A stretch of 64,000 nucleotides of DNA from Diphasiastrum complanatum (GCA_029204225.1 CM055111.1:10115000-10178999), one strand, 5' to 3'; positions 34,921 to 48,331 are shown, counted from the stretch's first letter. Program-made: numbers and translations. The notes: a model not told the origin generated them from the letters alone.

Positions 34921-37009
34921 TCTATTGGAATGTACATGCAAATTATTAATGCCAAATGATTTGTCAAATTTGATTTGTGTGTTTGAGCAGAATGTTCAAG
35001 CAAGTTGTTCTGAGCTGATTCATTTGTGGATAATGAAAAATGACATCACCTGGTGATGGATGAATTTTCTTCTATCAATAATCTGAGATCAAGTCACGAT
35101 CAAGATTTAGAGATCACATTTGAATGCAAAAATTTTAGGTTACTCAATTCAAATTTAATATATTTGTAGATGTAACATTTTAAAAATAATTAACTAATTT
35201 TTAAATTTCCAATTTGAATTTTAGGTGAATTATCAGAAAGACCATAAGAGCTTTCAAAAAATGGTCTCTTTGCCATTTCCCATTTGAAAAGATTTCACAT
35301 TGTTGAAAGAATGTGTTCATTTGTAACATCTTCTCAATCAATATGGAGTAGTCTCCATATTATGTTGATTGATTTTCAAATTTACATTGAGAATAGTCTC
35401 CCTATCCACATCTACAACAATGTTTACATTTTGATTGTGCTTTATTAGTTATGCTTTTCCCATCATTATTTATATATTTTTGTTGATCATGATGTCCCAA
35501 ATTATGTACATTTGGATGTAATTCTGTTTGACTGGAAGAAGGGTATGTGGAGAAAATTTGGGTTACCCTCATACTGCATACCATGTATGTAGTTAGGTCC
35601 CTTGGTTTTGTCTTTTCATACAAGATGTGTGCCTTCTTTGTAGTTAGGACTCCACAATATAAACAAAGGTAACAAATATGAGCTCAAAAGACTAGATTTA
35701 TTATTCTTTATAGTATATCTAAATGACAAATGCAATAAATTTCCTCTTCATGGCTAACTTTCAAAATGTAGCCCATGCTAGAGATGGACATTGTTGTATC
35801 ACCATCTATAACGAAATAACCTAGCTAGAGTCTTAACATAGGCCCACAATGTTTTCTCCTTGATACGAGATGGAATAATTGTTAGATAATAGATTGAGTT
35901 TGTTTATCTATGTTCTCTTTGGACTTGGGTCTGTGCCAATGCTTGAAAGTCTGCATGCCATAACATAGGCATGTCCACCAATGCACACAACATGTCTAAT
36001 GGTGATCATCACAAAATCATCAAACGAACAAATTTTGACAATGTTGTAGTTGCACAGTCAGTAATGGATGGCACTTTCTTAGAAATCAAGTTAGCAAGTT
36101 TCGGCAACCGAGTCATCGGCCAATATACAGAAGCAAAGCCATATCGAGTCGAAAGACAGAAGAAGAATATGCTTCTTGATTGTACACTTTATTGATGAGA
36201 ATACAAATTTTTTAATGTAGTTTGAAGAAATATCTTTCAAATGTTGTTGTTTGAAGATTTTTCAAGTTCTTCTCAATGTTTGCGAGGTTGCTACACATTT
36301 GAGGGGGGGATATGTGATACTCTAATGGAAGTCATTTCTAGAATAAAGCAACATATACGACTATATTTGACCATATTCGAACACTTATGAAGATTAAATA
36401 TAATCTAAGGAATGAATATGAAGAAATACCCGAATGAAGACTATTTAAAGGACATATTTTAATGAAGGACATATTGAAGCGACATGACCTTAATAAGTGG
36501 ATAAGCTCAAATGAAGAATATTTTGTTATGAGTTGCAAAATTTGTGACTCTTTTGACAGTCGCAAACATACATGTGTAAACATCTAATTGGTCTATGATG
36601 ACATGGTAGATAACCAGCTAAAAAAAAGCAATATGTCCACATGTCAGATTGGTTTAGAATTGTGGATAAGTTTCTAAGATACAGAACGACACGCCTCCTT
36701 GTCTAAAGGATGTGTCAAACTATGATGTTTTTCTATATGTACTTCATTTTTCTTATAATCGAATGTTTTATTATATACTAGATGGACTTAGATTTATCTT
36801 CAAAACTGCAATGTAACTCTAATTGATGAAATTTTTTATGCAAATTCTAGGAAAAGCATCAAGAATCAAAGACCAAACTTGAGCTTTGATATTAGATCAT
36901 CAAATCAACTCTTGTGGCCTTTGAAATAGGTCAACAAAATTGAAGTTTAAGGTCTTGTTGATTCTTCAAATAGTAGCACAGAGAGAATAGGACAACCATG
37001 TACTAGTGT

Positions 37010-38220
37010 GGAGATGTATTCTCCCTTGTTATCGGATCTCAGTGCTTTGATTTGTTTACCAGTCTAATTTTCTGCATGCTCTTTCAATTGTCTGATGAAC
37101 TTGATGAAAGCTTCTGACTTCTGTTTAATGAGATAAACAATTGTTTTTTTGAAAAATTCGTCAATAAAGGAAAAATAAAATTTTTTGCATCTAGTAATGA
37201 AGAAATTTGCATAGGTCCACATATATCTTTATGAACAACATCAAACAGACCTTTTGCTGCATGCCTATGATTTGATCTAAAAGGAATCCTAGTCTGCTTT
37301 CCAAGGATGCAGCTATCGCGGGAATCGACTTTACCAGAAGGATAATGAGATCAAGTACTAGGGATTGTTTGGATATGTTCGAAACAGATGCATAATTCAA
37401 GTGTCCTAAGTGGTGATGCCATAATAATGCTTTATTGACAAGAATAGAGGTTTTCAAAGCTTGACTAGAATCAGAATAACAATGTGCCAATCTATATAAG
37501 TATCCATGCCTCTTGCCGAGTGTAAGGACCTTATTACTCCTATCGATAATTCTGCATTGATCAGACTCAAACTCTACCTTATAACCTAAATATGTAATTC
37601 TACTTACTGATAACTGATTTGTAGATAGTTTAGGAACATACAAGACTTTTTACAATAGTTTGAATTGATCATGCTGGAATCTTAATCTTATAGTACCTTC
37701 ACCTTCGATAGTGTGAGTGCTATCGTCACCAAGATGAACATACTTCTTCATGCTGTAAGGCGTATAGGATTGGAAAATCTCACAATGATTGGTCATATGT
37801 TGAGTAGCTTCGGAATCCAGAAACCACGAATCACTTGAATTCGCATATTTGTCTTTGACCATAAAAGCGCCTTCGTCCATTTCAACTTGAGGAGATTCTG
37901 TAATTGTATTTGCTTGTTGATCAGGTTGCTTGGCTGCATTCTTTGCTTTGAGAATTCGACAATCCTGGATCTCATGGTTATTGCGTTTGCAATACCTGCA
38001 AACATCTTCTTTTTCAACGAATGTGGATTCGATGATTGTTCTTGACATTGAGTCTATTTCTGATTCGATGTAGACTGCTTGGAGTTTTTCTGCTTCTGTC
38101 CTTTCGAGCCCTTGTTGACATATAGAGCATGAGACGAAGAGGTAGATGACGTGTCTTGACTTCTTCGATTATCTTCTTGCAGCAACATAGTGATAACTCT
38201 AGTAAGAGCTAAATCTCAGT
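37010..38220 (-). pseudogene. copia family B: gag end, protease, pre-integrase, integrase start
   Basis: On the minus strand from 38220: a gag linker (LLQEDNRRSQDTSSTSSSHA), a CCHC knuckle (CRYCKRNNHEIQDC), a protease core with Gly changed to Glu (WFLDSEATQHMTNHC), then in another frame VPKLSTNQLSVSRITYLGYK, LWHHHLGHLNYASV and, by 37010, the integrase region (KQKSEAFIKFIRQL, ALRSDNKGEYIS). Frame changes at about 37645 and 37390 and the lost protease Gly make it inactive. It is the same family as 30109-31000 in opposite orientation. Its gag side was interrupted by the insertion at 38231. Confidence 0.85.
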
Positions 38221-38230
38221 GTGTCGTGAT

Positions 38231-38954
38231 TGTGAAGAATTGAAAAAGATTATCTATGTTAGATATAGGGGTCTTATGTTTTTTATATCAAGCATCTAGG
38301 TGTAAGATGCTGATAGGAACAAATTTGGAATAGATGGCAAATTATGCATTTCCGCTTGTAATGCCACTATTGAGTCAAAATAGAGTAAGAGGCTAAACTC
38401 GTGCCAATTAGAGTGTAGACAAGTGTAATGCTTTTGTTTGATGAATTCTAAGAGGTCCAATAGGATTTAGAGGTGGAACTATGTGAGGTCCAATAGGAAT
38501 TTGAGGTTTTCCTGAAAATAGTCCAATAGAATTAAGAGGTGCATGGATCAATGGTCCAATAGGATTAAGAGGTGACAAAGTGTGGTCCAATCATAGTTAA
38601 GCATAGTGGTAGCTCGTGGATCTACTAGTATCATTGTACTCCTCATTTTGGATCTAATTGATTTGTAGATTGTGTGGATTTTGAGTGTTATTGGATTTCT
38701 AGCTTTCTCGCTCTACCCGAGAGCTCATGATGATTTTCTCTCTCTACCCGAGGAGAGCAGCTTGTTTTTACTTAGACTAATTCCCACACGTATGAGTGAG
38801 AGTTGAAAGTGGTTGAATGCATGTAGTAGTGTGTTTTTGCCATAGAATCAAAGATAGATCTTGAATCTCAATCTAGTCTTGATCTTGGTGCATGTACACA
38901 CCTTAGGAGATCACAAGTACATGTTGTGGACACTCCACACGTGTGAAATCTACA
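38231..38954 (+). repeat. 5' LTR of the family A element
   Basis: It begins TGTGAAGAATTG, ends GTGTGAAATCTACA and matches 43706-44440. It carries G-box-like CACACGTGTG at its 3' end and a CACACGTATG variant upstream, and repeated gtccaataggattaagaggt words in its first half. Confidence 0.95.
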
Positions 38955-38966
38955 TGGTATCAGAGC
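38955..38966 (+). other. primer-binding site (initiator tRNA-Met type)
   Basis: TGGTATCAGAGC directly follows the 5' LTR. It is the complement of the 3' end of plant initiator tRNA-Met, the usual copia primer. Confidence 0.93.
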
Positions 38967-39715
38967 CTACCTAAGGTTACCATGCATTTTGATCCATTTA
39001 AGTGAAACTATTCATCAATCTTGAGCTAGAAATTGTCAAGATCCATTTTCCTAGCTATCTTGTCCAATTTTGGATCAAAAGATATCAAAAGGACATTGAT
39101 TGGATTTGAATTGGTACTGTACGGAATTAGGTGCTCAGACACGTGAAAAACATCCAATTTCAGTTTGGAAGTTCTCTCTCATGCTTGATCCATTTATCTC
39201 GCTTGATAGCTTGTTTTGAAGCTATTTTTGTCTAGTTTTTGATGCAATCAATTTTATTCCATTTGGTTGAGCCAATCAAAAGTTATAAGATTTTGAAGAG
39301 GGTTAGGTAGGGCACCTAGACCTGGTGGACACATTTGGTTTGGTCAAGAGATTGCTTGGTTGATCTAAAATCACAGTTGAATGCTTACCAATCTCATCTA
39401 TATGTGATCTAGGCACTGTTTTGAGATCTCAGCCATTTTGTTTCATGCAATATCATTGTATTTGAGTCAAATTTGGTTTCTTAGTGTACTTCACACGTGC
39501 TAAGAGTGTTTGATTTTAACTTTGCCCATACTCCATCATTTGATGTGAAATAGATCTTGTTTTAGAGAGATTTGTGTAGCTTGCGAGAATCAATTCACAA
39601 ATAGTTGCAAGATCTTTCATAGGAGGAGATAGTACTCCATTATTGGATCCTATTGAGAGTGTGTAGCAACATTTATTGTTCATCATATGAGTTTTCTTGA
39701 CTTCAAATGTCTTCA

Positions 39716-42700
39716 ATGGGTTCATCCTTGTTGGAACCAAGTGAAAGATTGTCCACTTCAAACTATTCAATTTGGAAAGGATGGAGTCCATCTTGATCCT
39801 TCAAGACATGATGGACATTGTTCTTGGCCTTGAAGAAGAACCACAAGTTCTTCAAGAGGTTCAAAGATACAAAAAGAGAGCTAGGATGGCTCTCCACTAC
39901 ATTAAGATGAATGTCTCTAATGAGATATTGAGGGAGATAGGTACTTGTACAATAGCCAAAGGAGCTTGGGATTGTCTCAAGGCTATCTATGAGGCTAAGA
40001 ATACCTCTAGGCTTCTCACTCTTAGGAATAAAATCTTTCAAAGTAGCCAAAAGAGTGATGAGAGTGCATCTAGTTATGTTTTGAGAGTAAAAGATATTCA
40101 TAGAGAACTTGCTTGTATTGGTGATTCCATCAATCAAAATGAGCTAGTCCAAGTCATTCTCAATGGCTTGAGAAGTGAATTTGATAACCTTGTCCAATCC
40201 TATGCCATTAAGGAGGAGCTACCAAGTCTAGAGGCTCTCCAAAGTGTGCTAATTTCAGAAGAATCAAGACTAGAGTACAAGCTCTTGAGGATGGACAAGA
40301 TTTCTCTCACTCATAATGATGGCAAAGCTCTCTTTTCCAAGGATAAGAACAAAGGGAGGAGCAAGAACCAACATCAACAATCCTCAAGCAAGGACAAAGC
40401 CAAATCCAAAGACAAAGATGAGGTGGAAGATGATTCCTCTAATGCTTCATCATCCAAGCTCAACAAGAAGAAGCTCAAGTGCTTTTATTGTGGCAAGAAA
40501 GGCCATTATGCCACCAATTGCTTCAAGAAGAAGAATCAACTCAAGCAAGCCAACATTACCAATGAGAAGGAAGACACTATTGCAAGTGATGGAGAGGGAT
40601 CTCTTATGGTCTCTAGTTTCTCATCTACTCCTTTCAAGAAGGACGGCCTATGGTATATTGATAGTGGAGCCTCTTCACATATGTGTAGCTCCAAGGACTC
40701 TTTCTCTTCTATTGCACCTTATGATGGAGTCAAGAAATCAATATGCACTGCAAATGATTTTGAATGTCCTATTGAAGGCATAGGGAACATTCCCTTGAAG
40801 CTTGCATCCTCTAAAGTTCTTTCTCTCTCTAAAGTTCTTTATGTACCTAAGATTACTAAGAATCTTATTAGTGTTGGCCAATTGCTTGATAATGGCCTTG
40901 ATGTAAAATTCAATGTTGATACTTGCACTATCAAGAAGAATGATGAGATACTTGCATTAGGATCTAGATTTGGAGGCATCTATAAATTAGATCCAAATGA
41001 GTATGTGAATGCTTGTAATGTTGCTCTTGTGAACAAGCTCTCTATGGAGGAATTATGGCATAAGAGGTTGGGACATCCCAACTACAAATCCATGCTCTCT
41101 ATGATCAAAGAGGCCAAAGCTATTGGCTTGCCAAAGTCATTCTCCAAGAAGATCAAGCCTTTTGAGGCTTGTGCTATTGCTAAATCTCACAAAAAGCCAT
41201 TTACAAGATCTTCTATTAAAAGCAAGCATCATTTGGAGTTAATCCACTCGGATGTGCATTTCTCATCAACTATAAGCAAGGGAGGAGCCACTTGTTTTGT
41301 TACTTTCATTGATGATTTCACAAGATTCACTTGGATATATCTTCTTGCTTCTAAATCTATGGTGTTTGATCATTTCCTTATTTTCAAAGCTTATGTAGAG
41401 AAGCAATTCTCATTCAAGATTGAAGCTCTTAGAAGTGATGGAGGTGGTGAATATATCTCCAATAAATTTCATGATTTTTGTGAGCTTGAAGGCATCAAAA
41501 GAGAGTTCTCTTGTGCCTATTCTCCATCTCAAAATGGAGTGGCTGAGAGAAAGAATAGATCTCTATGTGAATGTGCAAAATCTATGAGAATTGAGGCATC
41601 TTTGCCCAAAGATTTTTGGGGAGAAGCCATTAATTGTGCAAATTATCTTTGCAATAGGCTCCCACATATAGCTCTTGGAGGAAAGTCACCATATGAGACT
41701 TATATTTGAAAAAGCCTAAGGTTGATCACCTTAGAGTTTTTGGATGCATATGCTTTGCCCATATTCCCTTGGAAACAAGGAAGAAGGAAGATTCTAGTGC
41801 ATGCAAAGGGACCATGGTTGGATACTCATCCACCAAGAAGGCCTATAGAGTCTTTGTACTCTCTACTTCTCAAGTTATTGAAAGTAGAGATGTTGTCTTT
41901 CATGAAGATCAACACTCATCTTTTGAAGAGGCCGAGATCAAGAAGTCTATGGATGCATCACCAATTATTGATTTTGAAGACAATCATGATGTGATGGGGT
42001 CAAGATTTGAAGAAGACTCTCCTCGGATTTTCTCACCAAGAAGATCCATGAGAGATAGATCCGAGCCTAAGAGGCTCTCATATGCTGACAAAGGCAAACA
42101 AGTGCATCTTTATTCCACTAATTATGTTTTTTATGTCTCTCATGAAGAGCCAAAGAATGTACAAGAGGCACTCAATACCAAGGAGTGGTATGATGCCATG
42201 AAGCAAGAGTATGATGCATTGATCACCAACAATACTTGGGAGCTTGTGGATCCTCCATCCAACAAGCATGTGATTGGTTGCAAGTGGGTATTTTGGATCA
42301 AGTTCAATCATGATGGCACCATCAACAAGTATAAAGCAAGATTATGTGCCAAAGGATTTGCTCAAATCCATGGCCTTGATTATGAGGAGACCTTTGCACC
42401 TATTGCAAATATGGTGACTATAAGAATTCTTATTTCTCTTGCTTGTTTCTTTAAGTGGAAGGCGTTCCAATTAGATGTATCCAATGCTTTTCTAAATGGT
42501 TATCTTGAGGAGGAGATCTATATGGAACAACCTCAGGGATTCATCAAGGATGAGTCCAAAGTGTGCTTGCTCTTCAAAAGTCTTTATGGACTCAAGCAAG
42601 CACCAAGATCATGGCATTCAAGACTTAATTCTTTTCTTATCTCACTAGGATTTACTCTTAGTGACCATGATCCTCCATGTATCTAAAGTTTGTTGATAGC

Positions 42701-43687
42701 AATATTGTCATTCTTCTAATTTATGTTGATGACATTATTCTTTGTGGAAGTTGTATCAAGCTAGTCGATGAAACTAAGCTAGCACTTGGATGTGAGTTTA
42801 AAATGCAAGATCTAGGAGAGATACATTACATCCTAGGCCTAGAAATTGATTTTTTATGAAAATCATGTCTTTATATGCCAATCTAGATATGCTCACTCTA
42901 TGTTGAAAAATTTTCATATGGAAAATTCTAAGAGCATAGATACTCCAATGGAGCAAATTGTAAAAGATCCTAATAAAGGTGATGAAAGATCGTTTGAGGA
43001 CATCACACTTTTTAGGAGTCTTGTAGGCTCCTTGATTTGGCATACCATTACTAGGCCCGATCTAAGTTTTTGTGTGCACAAATTGAGTCAATTTATGCAA
43101 GATCCTAAGATCCATCATTGGAAGATGTCCAAGAGGATTCTAAGATATGTATCTTCATCTTGTGATTATGGTCTACTTTATAAAAGTGAAGATCTATCCA
43201 TTGTTGGCTACTCGGATTCGGACTTTGCAAGTGAGAAGATGGATCGAAAGTCTATTAGTGCATACACTATCTTTCTTGGGGGCAATCTAATATCTTGGCT
43301 TTCCAAAAAGCAAGATACTATATCTCTCTCTTCATGTGAGGCCGAGTACAAAGCACTCAGTACAACTACCAAAGAGGTGCTTTGGATCAAGAGGTTATTA
43401 ATGGAGCTAAAGTGCATCAAGGAAGATGATCTACCAATGATCAAGTGTGATAACATCTCGGACCAAGCTCTTGCCAATAATCCCATATTTCATGCAAGAA
43501 GCAAGCACATAGAAGTGGCACACCATTTTGTGAGAGAAAAGCTTATTGGAGGAGAAATCTATTTGGAGCATGTCAACTCGTCCTCTTGTATTGCCGACTA
43601 CTCACCAAGCCTTTGAGCAAAAGTGCTTTCATCAAGCATAGATCTAATCTTGGAGTTATATCAAGATCAATGCTTAAATCTTCATAG
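39716..43687 (+). pseudogene. copia gag-pol polyprotein, broken by several frameshifts
   Basis: The start ATG at 39716 opens MGSSLLEPSERLSTSNYSIW. A one-base loss near 39778 moves the frame, which then stays open for about 640 codons. Landmarks: gag zinc knuckle KCFYCGKKGHYATNCF (about 40477), protease WYIDSGASSHM (40651), pre-integrase LWHKRLGHPNY (41055), integrase IHSDV..TFIDDFTRF..RSDGGGEY..ERKNR (41240-41560), RT core (FQLDVSNAFLNGYLEEEIYM near 42465; IYVDDIILCGS at 42720) and RNase H (YSDSDFASEKMDRKS 43210, CEAEYKALSTTTKEVLW 43338). Further frame breaks fall near 41705, 42675, 42850 and 43590. The pol end reads ...IKHRSNLGVISRSMLKSS-stop at 43687. Catalytic residues are mostly kept, so the breaks are recent. 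No functional polyprotein can be made from this copy. Confidence 0.95.
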
Positions 43688-43689
43688 AT

Positions 43690-43705
43690 AATTTTTTAGG
43701 AGGAG
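43690..43705 (+). other. polypurine tract
   Basis: aattttttaggaggag lies immediately 5' of the 3' LTR; AGGAGGAG is the plus-strand priming site. The same AGGAGGAG-type sequence precedes the LTR at 25932. Confidence 0.9.
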
Positions 43706-44440
43706 TGTGAAGAATTGAAAAAGATTATCTATGTTATACATAGGGGTCTTATGTTTTTTATATCAAGCATCTAGGTGTAAGATGTTGATAGGAACAAATT
43801 TGGCATAGATGGCAAATTATGCATTTCCACTTGTAATGCCACTATTGAGCCAAAATAGAGTTAGAGGCTAAACTCGTGCCAATTAGAGTGTAGACAAATG
43901 TAATGCTTTTGTTTGATGAATTCTAAGAGGTCCAATAGGATTTAGAGGTGGAACCATGTGAGGTCCAATAGGAATTTGAGGTTTGCTTGAAAATAGTCCA
44001 ATAGAATTAAGAGGTGCATGGATCAATGGTCCAATAGGATTAAGAGGTGACAAAGTGTGGTCCAATCATAGTTAAGCATAGTGGTAGCTCATGGATCTAC
44101 TAGTATAATTGTACTCCTCATTTTGGATCTAATTGATTTGGAGATTGTGTGGATTTTGAGTGTTATTGGATTTCTAGCTTTCTCTCTCTACTCGAGAGCT
44201 CGTGATGATTTTCTCTCTCTATCCAAAAAGAGCAGCTTGTTTTTACTTAGAATAATTTTTGAATACTTCCCACACGTGTGAGTGAGAGTTGGAAGTGATT
44301 GACTGCATGTAGTAGTGTGTTTTTGCCATAGAATCAAAGATAGATCTTGAATCTCAATCTAGTCTTGATCTTGGTGCATCTACACACCTTAGGAGATCAC
44401 AAGTACATGTTGTGGACACTCCACACGTGTGAAATCTACA
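43706..44440 (+). repeat. 3' LTR of the family A element
   Basis: Matches the 5' LTR with an extra 11 bases near 44254 and a few substitutions. It ends GAAATCTACA before the GTGAT duplication. Confidence 0.95.
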
Positions 44441-44445
44441 GTGAT

Positions 44446-44805
44446 GATCATCACCCAGTTCTCATATGTAGAGGGCAGGCTTGAAAGCAATGTAATAGAG
44501 TATGAAACTTTTCAAATTTAAATCTATCTAATGACTTAGTAAAAATATCTGCCATTTGATCTTCAGATTTACAAAAAACAAGATCAATGACTCCATCAAG
44601 AATTTTTTCTCAAACAAAATGATAATGTATTTCGATGTGCTTGGTTCGTGCATGTAGAACTGGATTTTTGGCAAGGTGAATGTAGCTTTGATTGTCACAA
44701 GATATAGTAGTTGCATCTGTGGTTGACCTAAATGATGGGGCAAGGGAGATAGGAAGAACGAGGACGGAGAAGAGAGCAAGAATATTGCGGAATAGCTCTC
44801 CCATT
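44446..44805 (-). pseudogene. copia RNase H / pol C-terminal fragment
   Basis: The minus strand reads TTDATTISCDNQSYIHLAKN, PVLHARTKHIEIHYHFV, a stop, then EKILDGVIDLVFCKSEDQMA and DIFTKSLDRFKFEKFH. These are the standard end of a copia pol. It is probably family B. Upstream pol is absent: sequence before 44805 is unrelated. Before the family A insertion this fragment was joined directly to the gag segment now at 38220, an order (pol end, then gag, with no LTR between) not found in an intact element. Confidence 0.85.
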
Positions 44806-46137
44806 CTAATTGGCTGCTAGGTGCAAAAATAGTTTAATAGACAGCTTATGCTAAAGACAATCACAGCTTTATGTGCTCTGATTTCCCAACATGATCTTAA
44901 AAATTAATTCATACTCTAAAAGCAAGAGTACAGTCCACCGAAGAAATTGGAGATGGTTTGTGTATGGTACTACTGAAATCAGATTCAACGTGAAGTATAG
45001 TTCTGAAATAAATTGAAGAGCAGTATGATGTCGCGAGTTCCTCAGGCGTCAAAGACAACCATCGTTTGATCGGAAACTGAGGAGTCGTAGATGTCCCTGT
45101 TCTGATCATAGTGAGTATACAAGCGCGATTAAACAACAATGAAAGTGCATTCAATCACAACATGCATTCATCTACGTAGTACACAGATAAAAACAAGTTG
45201 CTGCTATATTACACTGAAGCACAATACAAATAGCAATTACAACCAAAAATGACGGCGTAATTGGGAGGCTCAAATAATGCGTCTCATGGACGGAGCAACC
45301 AACAATCTGTGCTTGGATTATCTATTTATAGATTTCATCCGTGTATTAACTACAATAAATGATTGTCACCTAATTAGGTAAGCCGCTTGCACTTGGAAGT
45401 ATATGGCTTCTGTGACAACTATACATAATGTATATTGTCAACATATAGGGAATGTTGACATGGACTAGGGCGTTGCAAATTCTCTCACTTCGCTTTATAG
45501 GGGAAGTGGCTTTCTCTCACCTTGCAAATTTGGGAAGTGGTTGGGAACGTTCCTCATTCAAAGTAGATGACCTTCGGCATTTTTCTCTATCTTCGAGATT
45601 TTGCAAAAAAGGCGAAGCTGTCCTTAAAAAGGTGAAGGTGTCTTTAAAACAGTTCTGAATTCCATTCCACAAAAAAAATCACCTCTTTCAGGGACACTAA
45701 TTGGTGTACCATTCATATGATCCTTTATGATATATGGATAAGTTGTTCTACTAAAAATCCAAGAAAGAACATCATGGTCTTCCTTGAGAACCTGTCCAAC
45801 ATATGGAACCATAAGTTCTTATACATGTAAAGAAACGCATATGAATAATAGTTTTTTTTACCTGAAAACATGCTAGCACCATATGTCGTTTTTTGATTGC
45901 AAACTAAAGTTGAGGTCCCTTGAGTTTGCTGCATCTCCATTCATGAGTGTAATACTTACTCTTTTCATCTTTTGTCCCTTTATTACTTTTGATTTGTCTA
46001 ACTTGAGAACCAATATAATTTTTGCTCGTACTATCACTTGTAATATTATAATTACATGTTAAAAATGACAAGCAACTCAAAAGATTAAGATACTTACAAT
46101 TGCATTTTTGAAATCACATGGATTTACAACATCCACA

Positions 46138-46413
46138 TTAAGTTTTGAATGCATATAAACATGTCAAAACAAGCACCTCTGAAATCGTTTGTCCACCTAG
46201 AGATACTTTGAAAGCAATAATCTGACCTTTCCAATAAGATCTATATATATACTTGGCCTTTTTCTTTTGGCGAAAAGCCCCTCTCGCCGATGGATGCACC
46301 AGTACCCGAGAAGCCTTATGATATTTGTGGGCAATCCATCTGCCATCGTCTTTCTTCTCATTATAAAAAATTGCAGAGTAGATCAAGAATCTTGGTCTCC
46401 TTCTCACTGCCAT
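46138..46413 (-). CDS. hypothetical basic protein segment
   Basis: A 91-codon frame with many Lys, Arg and Tyr (DDGRWIAHKYHKASRVLVHP, then RQKKKAKYIYRSYWKGQIIA). A donor-like GAG|gtgctt near its end and an in-frame-shifted exon-like piece just downstream (NVDVVNPCDFKNAI before gtaagt) suggest a fragment of a spliced, possibly decayed gene. The family is not recognised. It could be transposon-derived. Confidence 0.2.
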   Translation of the reverse strand: MAVRRRPRFLIYSAIFYNEKKDDGRWIAHKYHKASRVLVHPSARGAFRQKKKAKYIYRSYWKGQIIAFKVSLGGQTISEVLVLTCLYAFKT

Positions 46414-48040
46414 TGCTTGAAGAGTTTCATGTTTGAATTTGTCAATATGAGAGTCGAGGGCATAGTAGGCGCTAAAGCATTACAATTTTGTGCTTTGTTG
46501 CAATAACTGATATTTCCAAGTCCCAGGATAACTTTAACTTGAGATTAACCCAAGCAGTTTAGTACAATTATGTGACGCACATGCCAACCAATAATATGCT
46601 TCCAATCTACTGGACCAAAAATTCAAATCGTCCCAAATACGAATTGTGTTTTCCGGGTGAGGTGAGTTATGTTACATAGTAGCCACTATGTCAAGAAATA
46701 ATTGGGCCACATGGACATAAAAAGCGAAAGAAAAAGAAAAATCTTGACAAACGGCCCTTCTAACGTCAGGAATTGAGTCTAATGGCTATCAACTGAGCAC
46801 TAATGTCAAGTCACTCTTAGTAATGTGAAGTGCTTTTTAACAAAGAGCCAATTCAAGTCGGTCCTTCTACACTTTATCAGATTCCTTAGCAAAGTAGATC
46901 CACAACTACTTGTGGCGATGATTCAATGGATAATTTCTTTTCCAACAATGAAAGAATTTTTATAAATTGACTCTTGGCAGACACAACAGTGTTGGGTGGA
47001 TTTTTGTAAAAGGATTGGTCTCGCTGAAAGATCCCTAGTAGGGGAAGAGCCAACACTGCCCTTGTGTGAGTGATTAGGGCAACGCCGCTTGCCATCCTAA
47101 CCACCCCATACTCCCGGTTCAATGAGAGTTTTGTAGCTCTCAGAAGTATGACCACAGAGAGAGATGATGAACGCTTTCAACTACTAGAGGCAACTGTTCA
47201 GAATCTAGAAAGGAGTGCTAGGTGTTATGTGCTGATTGACGACGCTAACCTAACTTTTGGAGAGTGGCTTAATCTTGGCATAATCGAGTTAGATGTGTGG
47301 AAAATAGTATCCAAAAGAGATCTGTGCGATAATATACATATTCTAAACCAATATACTTCTCTTACTATTTCAACGGCTAAGTCGCTTCTATGGACGTTTT
47401 CATGTAGAGTGTCAAATGTGACGAATGTTATCGACATCCATCCTTGAATGCGTAATATGGGGCAATATCGGAGAGAAGTGAGAAAATGAATAAGTTGATC
47501 AATTTATTGTCACAAAAAAAAGGATTTAAAATTTCATCAATTCCTAAAATATATGTGCCTAGTGAACATACTAGACGCTACATGTACAAGTATCGTCAAT
47601 CAAGATATTGTAGGATGACAAAATGTTTGCTATTTTCCTATATTTCAATTTTCAAAGTTTGGTCAAAGGTGAAAATATTATTCATTATCAATCCAAGTGT
47701 TCTAAGGTTTTGGGTTCACCACCACCTCAATAAACTCTACTTGTTACAATTAATACCTTAAAAGCTGGTACCAAATCAGAATGTTGTCAAGCTTTGTGTG
47801 GGCTTAGACACTACCATAATATCAACTAGATTGCAAAACTGTCACTTGGACATTAAACTACTTTACGTTAATCCTCTTTTGATTTATTGTTAGAAACACT
47901 AAATGTTAATCTTGTGGTGACAACACCATGAGCTACCTAAATTTGGCATTTTATATTTCTTGTGTTGTGTGCCAAGTGATTGAAACATGAGTCATTCATG
48001 GAATTTATGTACATTCCAACAATTAAACTTGGGTGGGACA

Positions 48041-48041
<1 letters not shown>

Positions 48042-48077
<36 letters not shown>
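48042..48077. repeat. (TG)n microsatellite
   Basis: About 18 TG units. Confidence 0.97.
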
Positions 48078-48079
<2 letters not shown>

Positions 48080-48328
48080 GTTTTGGGTTGATCGTTCAAA
48101 AGGAATAAGGTGGAGAGGTGAGATTTAGAATATAAAATCTTCACAAACTTGTTATGATAAGCTCTTTGCCACACATAATATAATTTATTGGTAATTGTTA
48201 CTTTGCTGAAAGATATCATAAGGCTTCGAAAGTGCGATAGATACATGTATCATCAACATATAAAACTTTAAAGCATGTTAGATTCACTCATCACCTTTTG
48301 TAGTATTAAATATCTCCAAAATCATCAT

Positions 48329-48331
<3 letters not shown>

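Larger units (their letters stand above)
38231..44440 (+). mobile_element. full-length Ty1/copia retrotransposon (family A), recent but frameshifted
   Basis: It has two LTRs of 724 and 735 bp (38231-38954, 43706-44440), both TGTGAAGAATTG...GAAATCTACA, a primer-binding site immediately after the first, and a purine tract immediately before the second. The target-site duplication GTGAT lies on both sides (38226-38230, 44441-44445). The gag-pol domain order (gag, zinc knuckle, protease, integrase, reverse transcriptase, RNase H) identifies the copia superfamily. The LTRs are highly similar apart from an 11-bp indel near 44254 and scattered substitutions, so the insertion is fairly young. The reading frame is broken at several points. 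The element is nested in older family B copia sequence. Confidence 0.97.
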
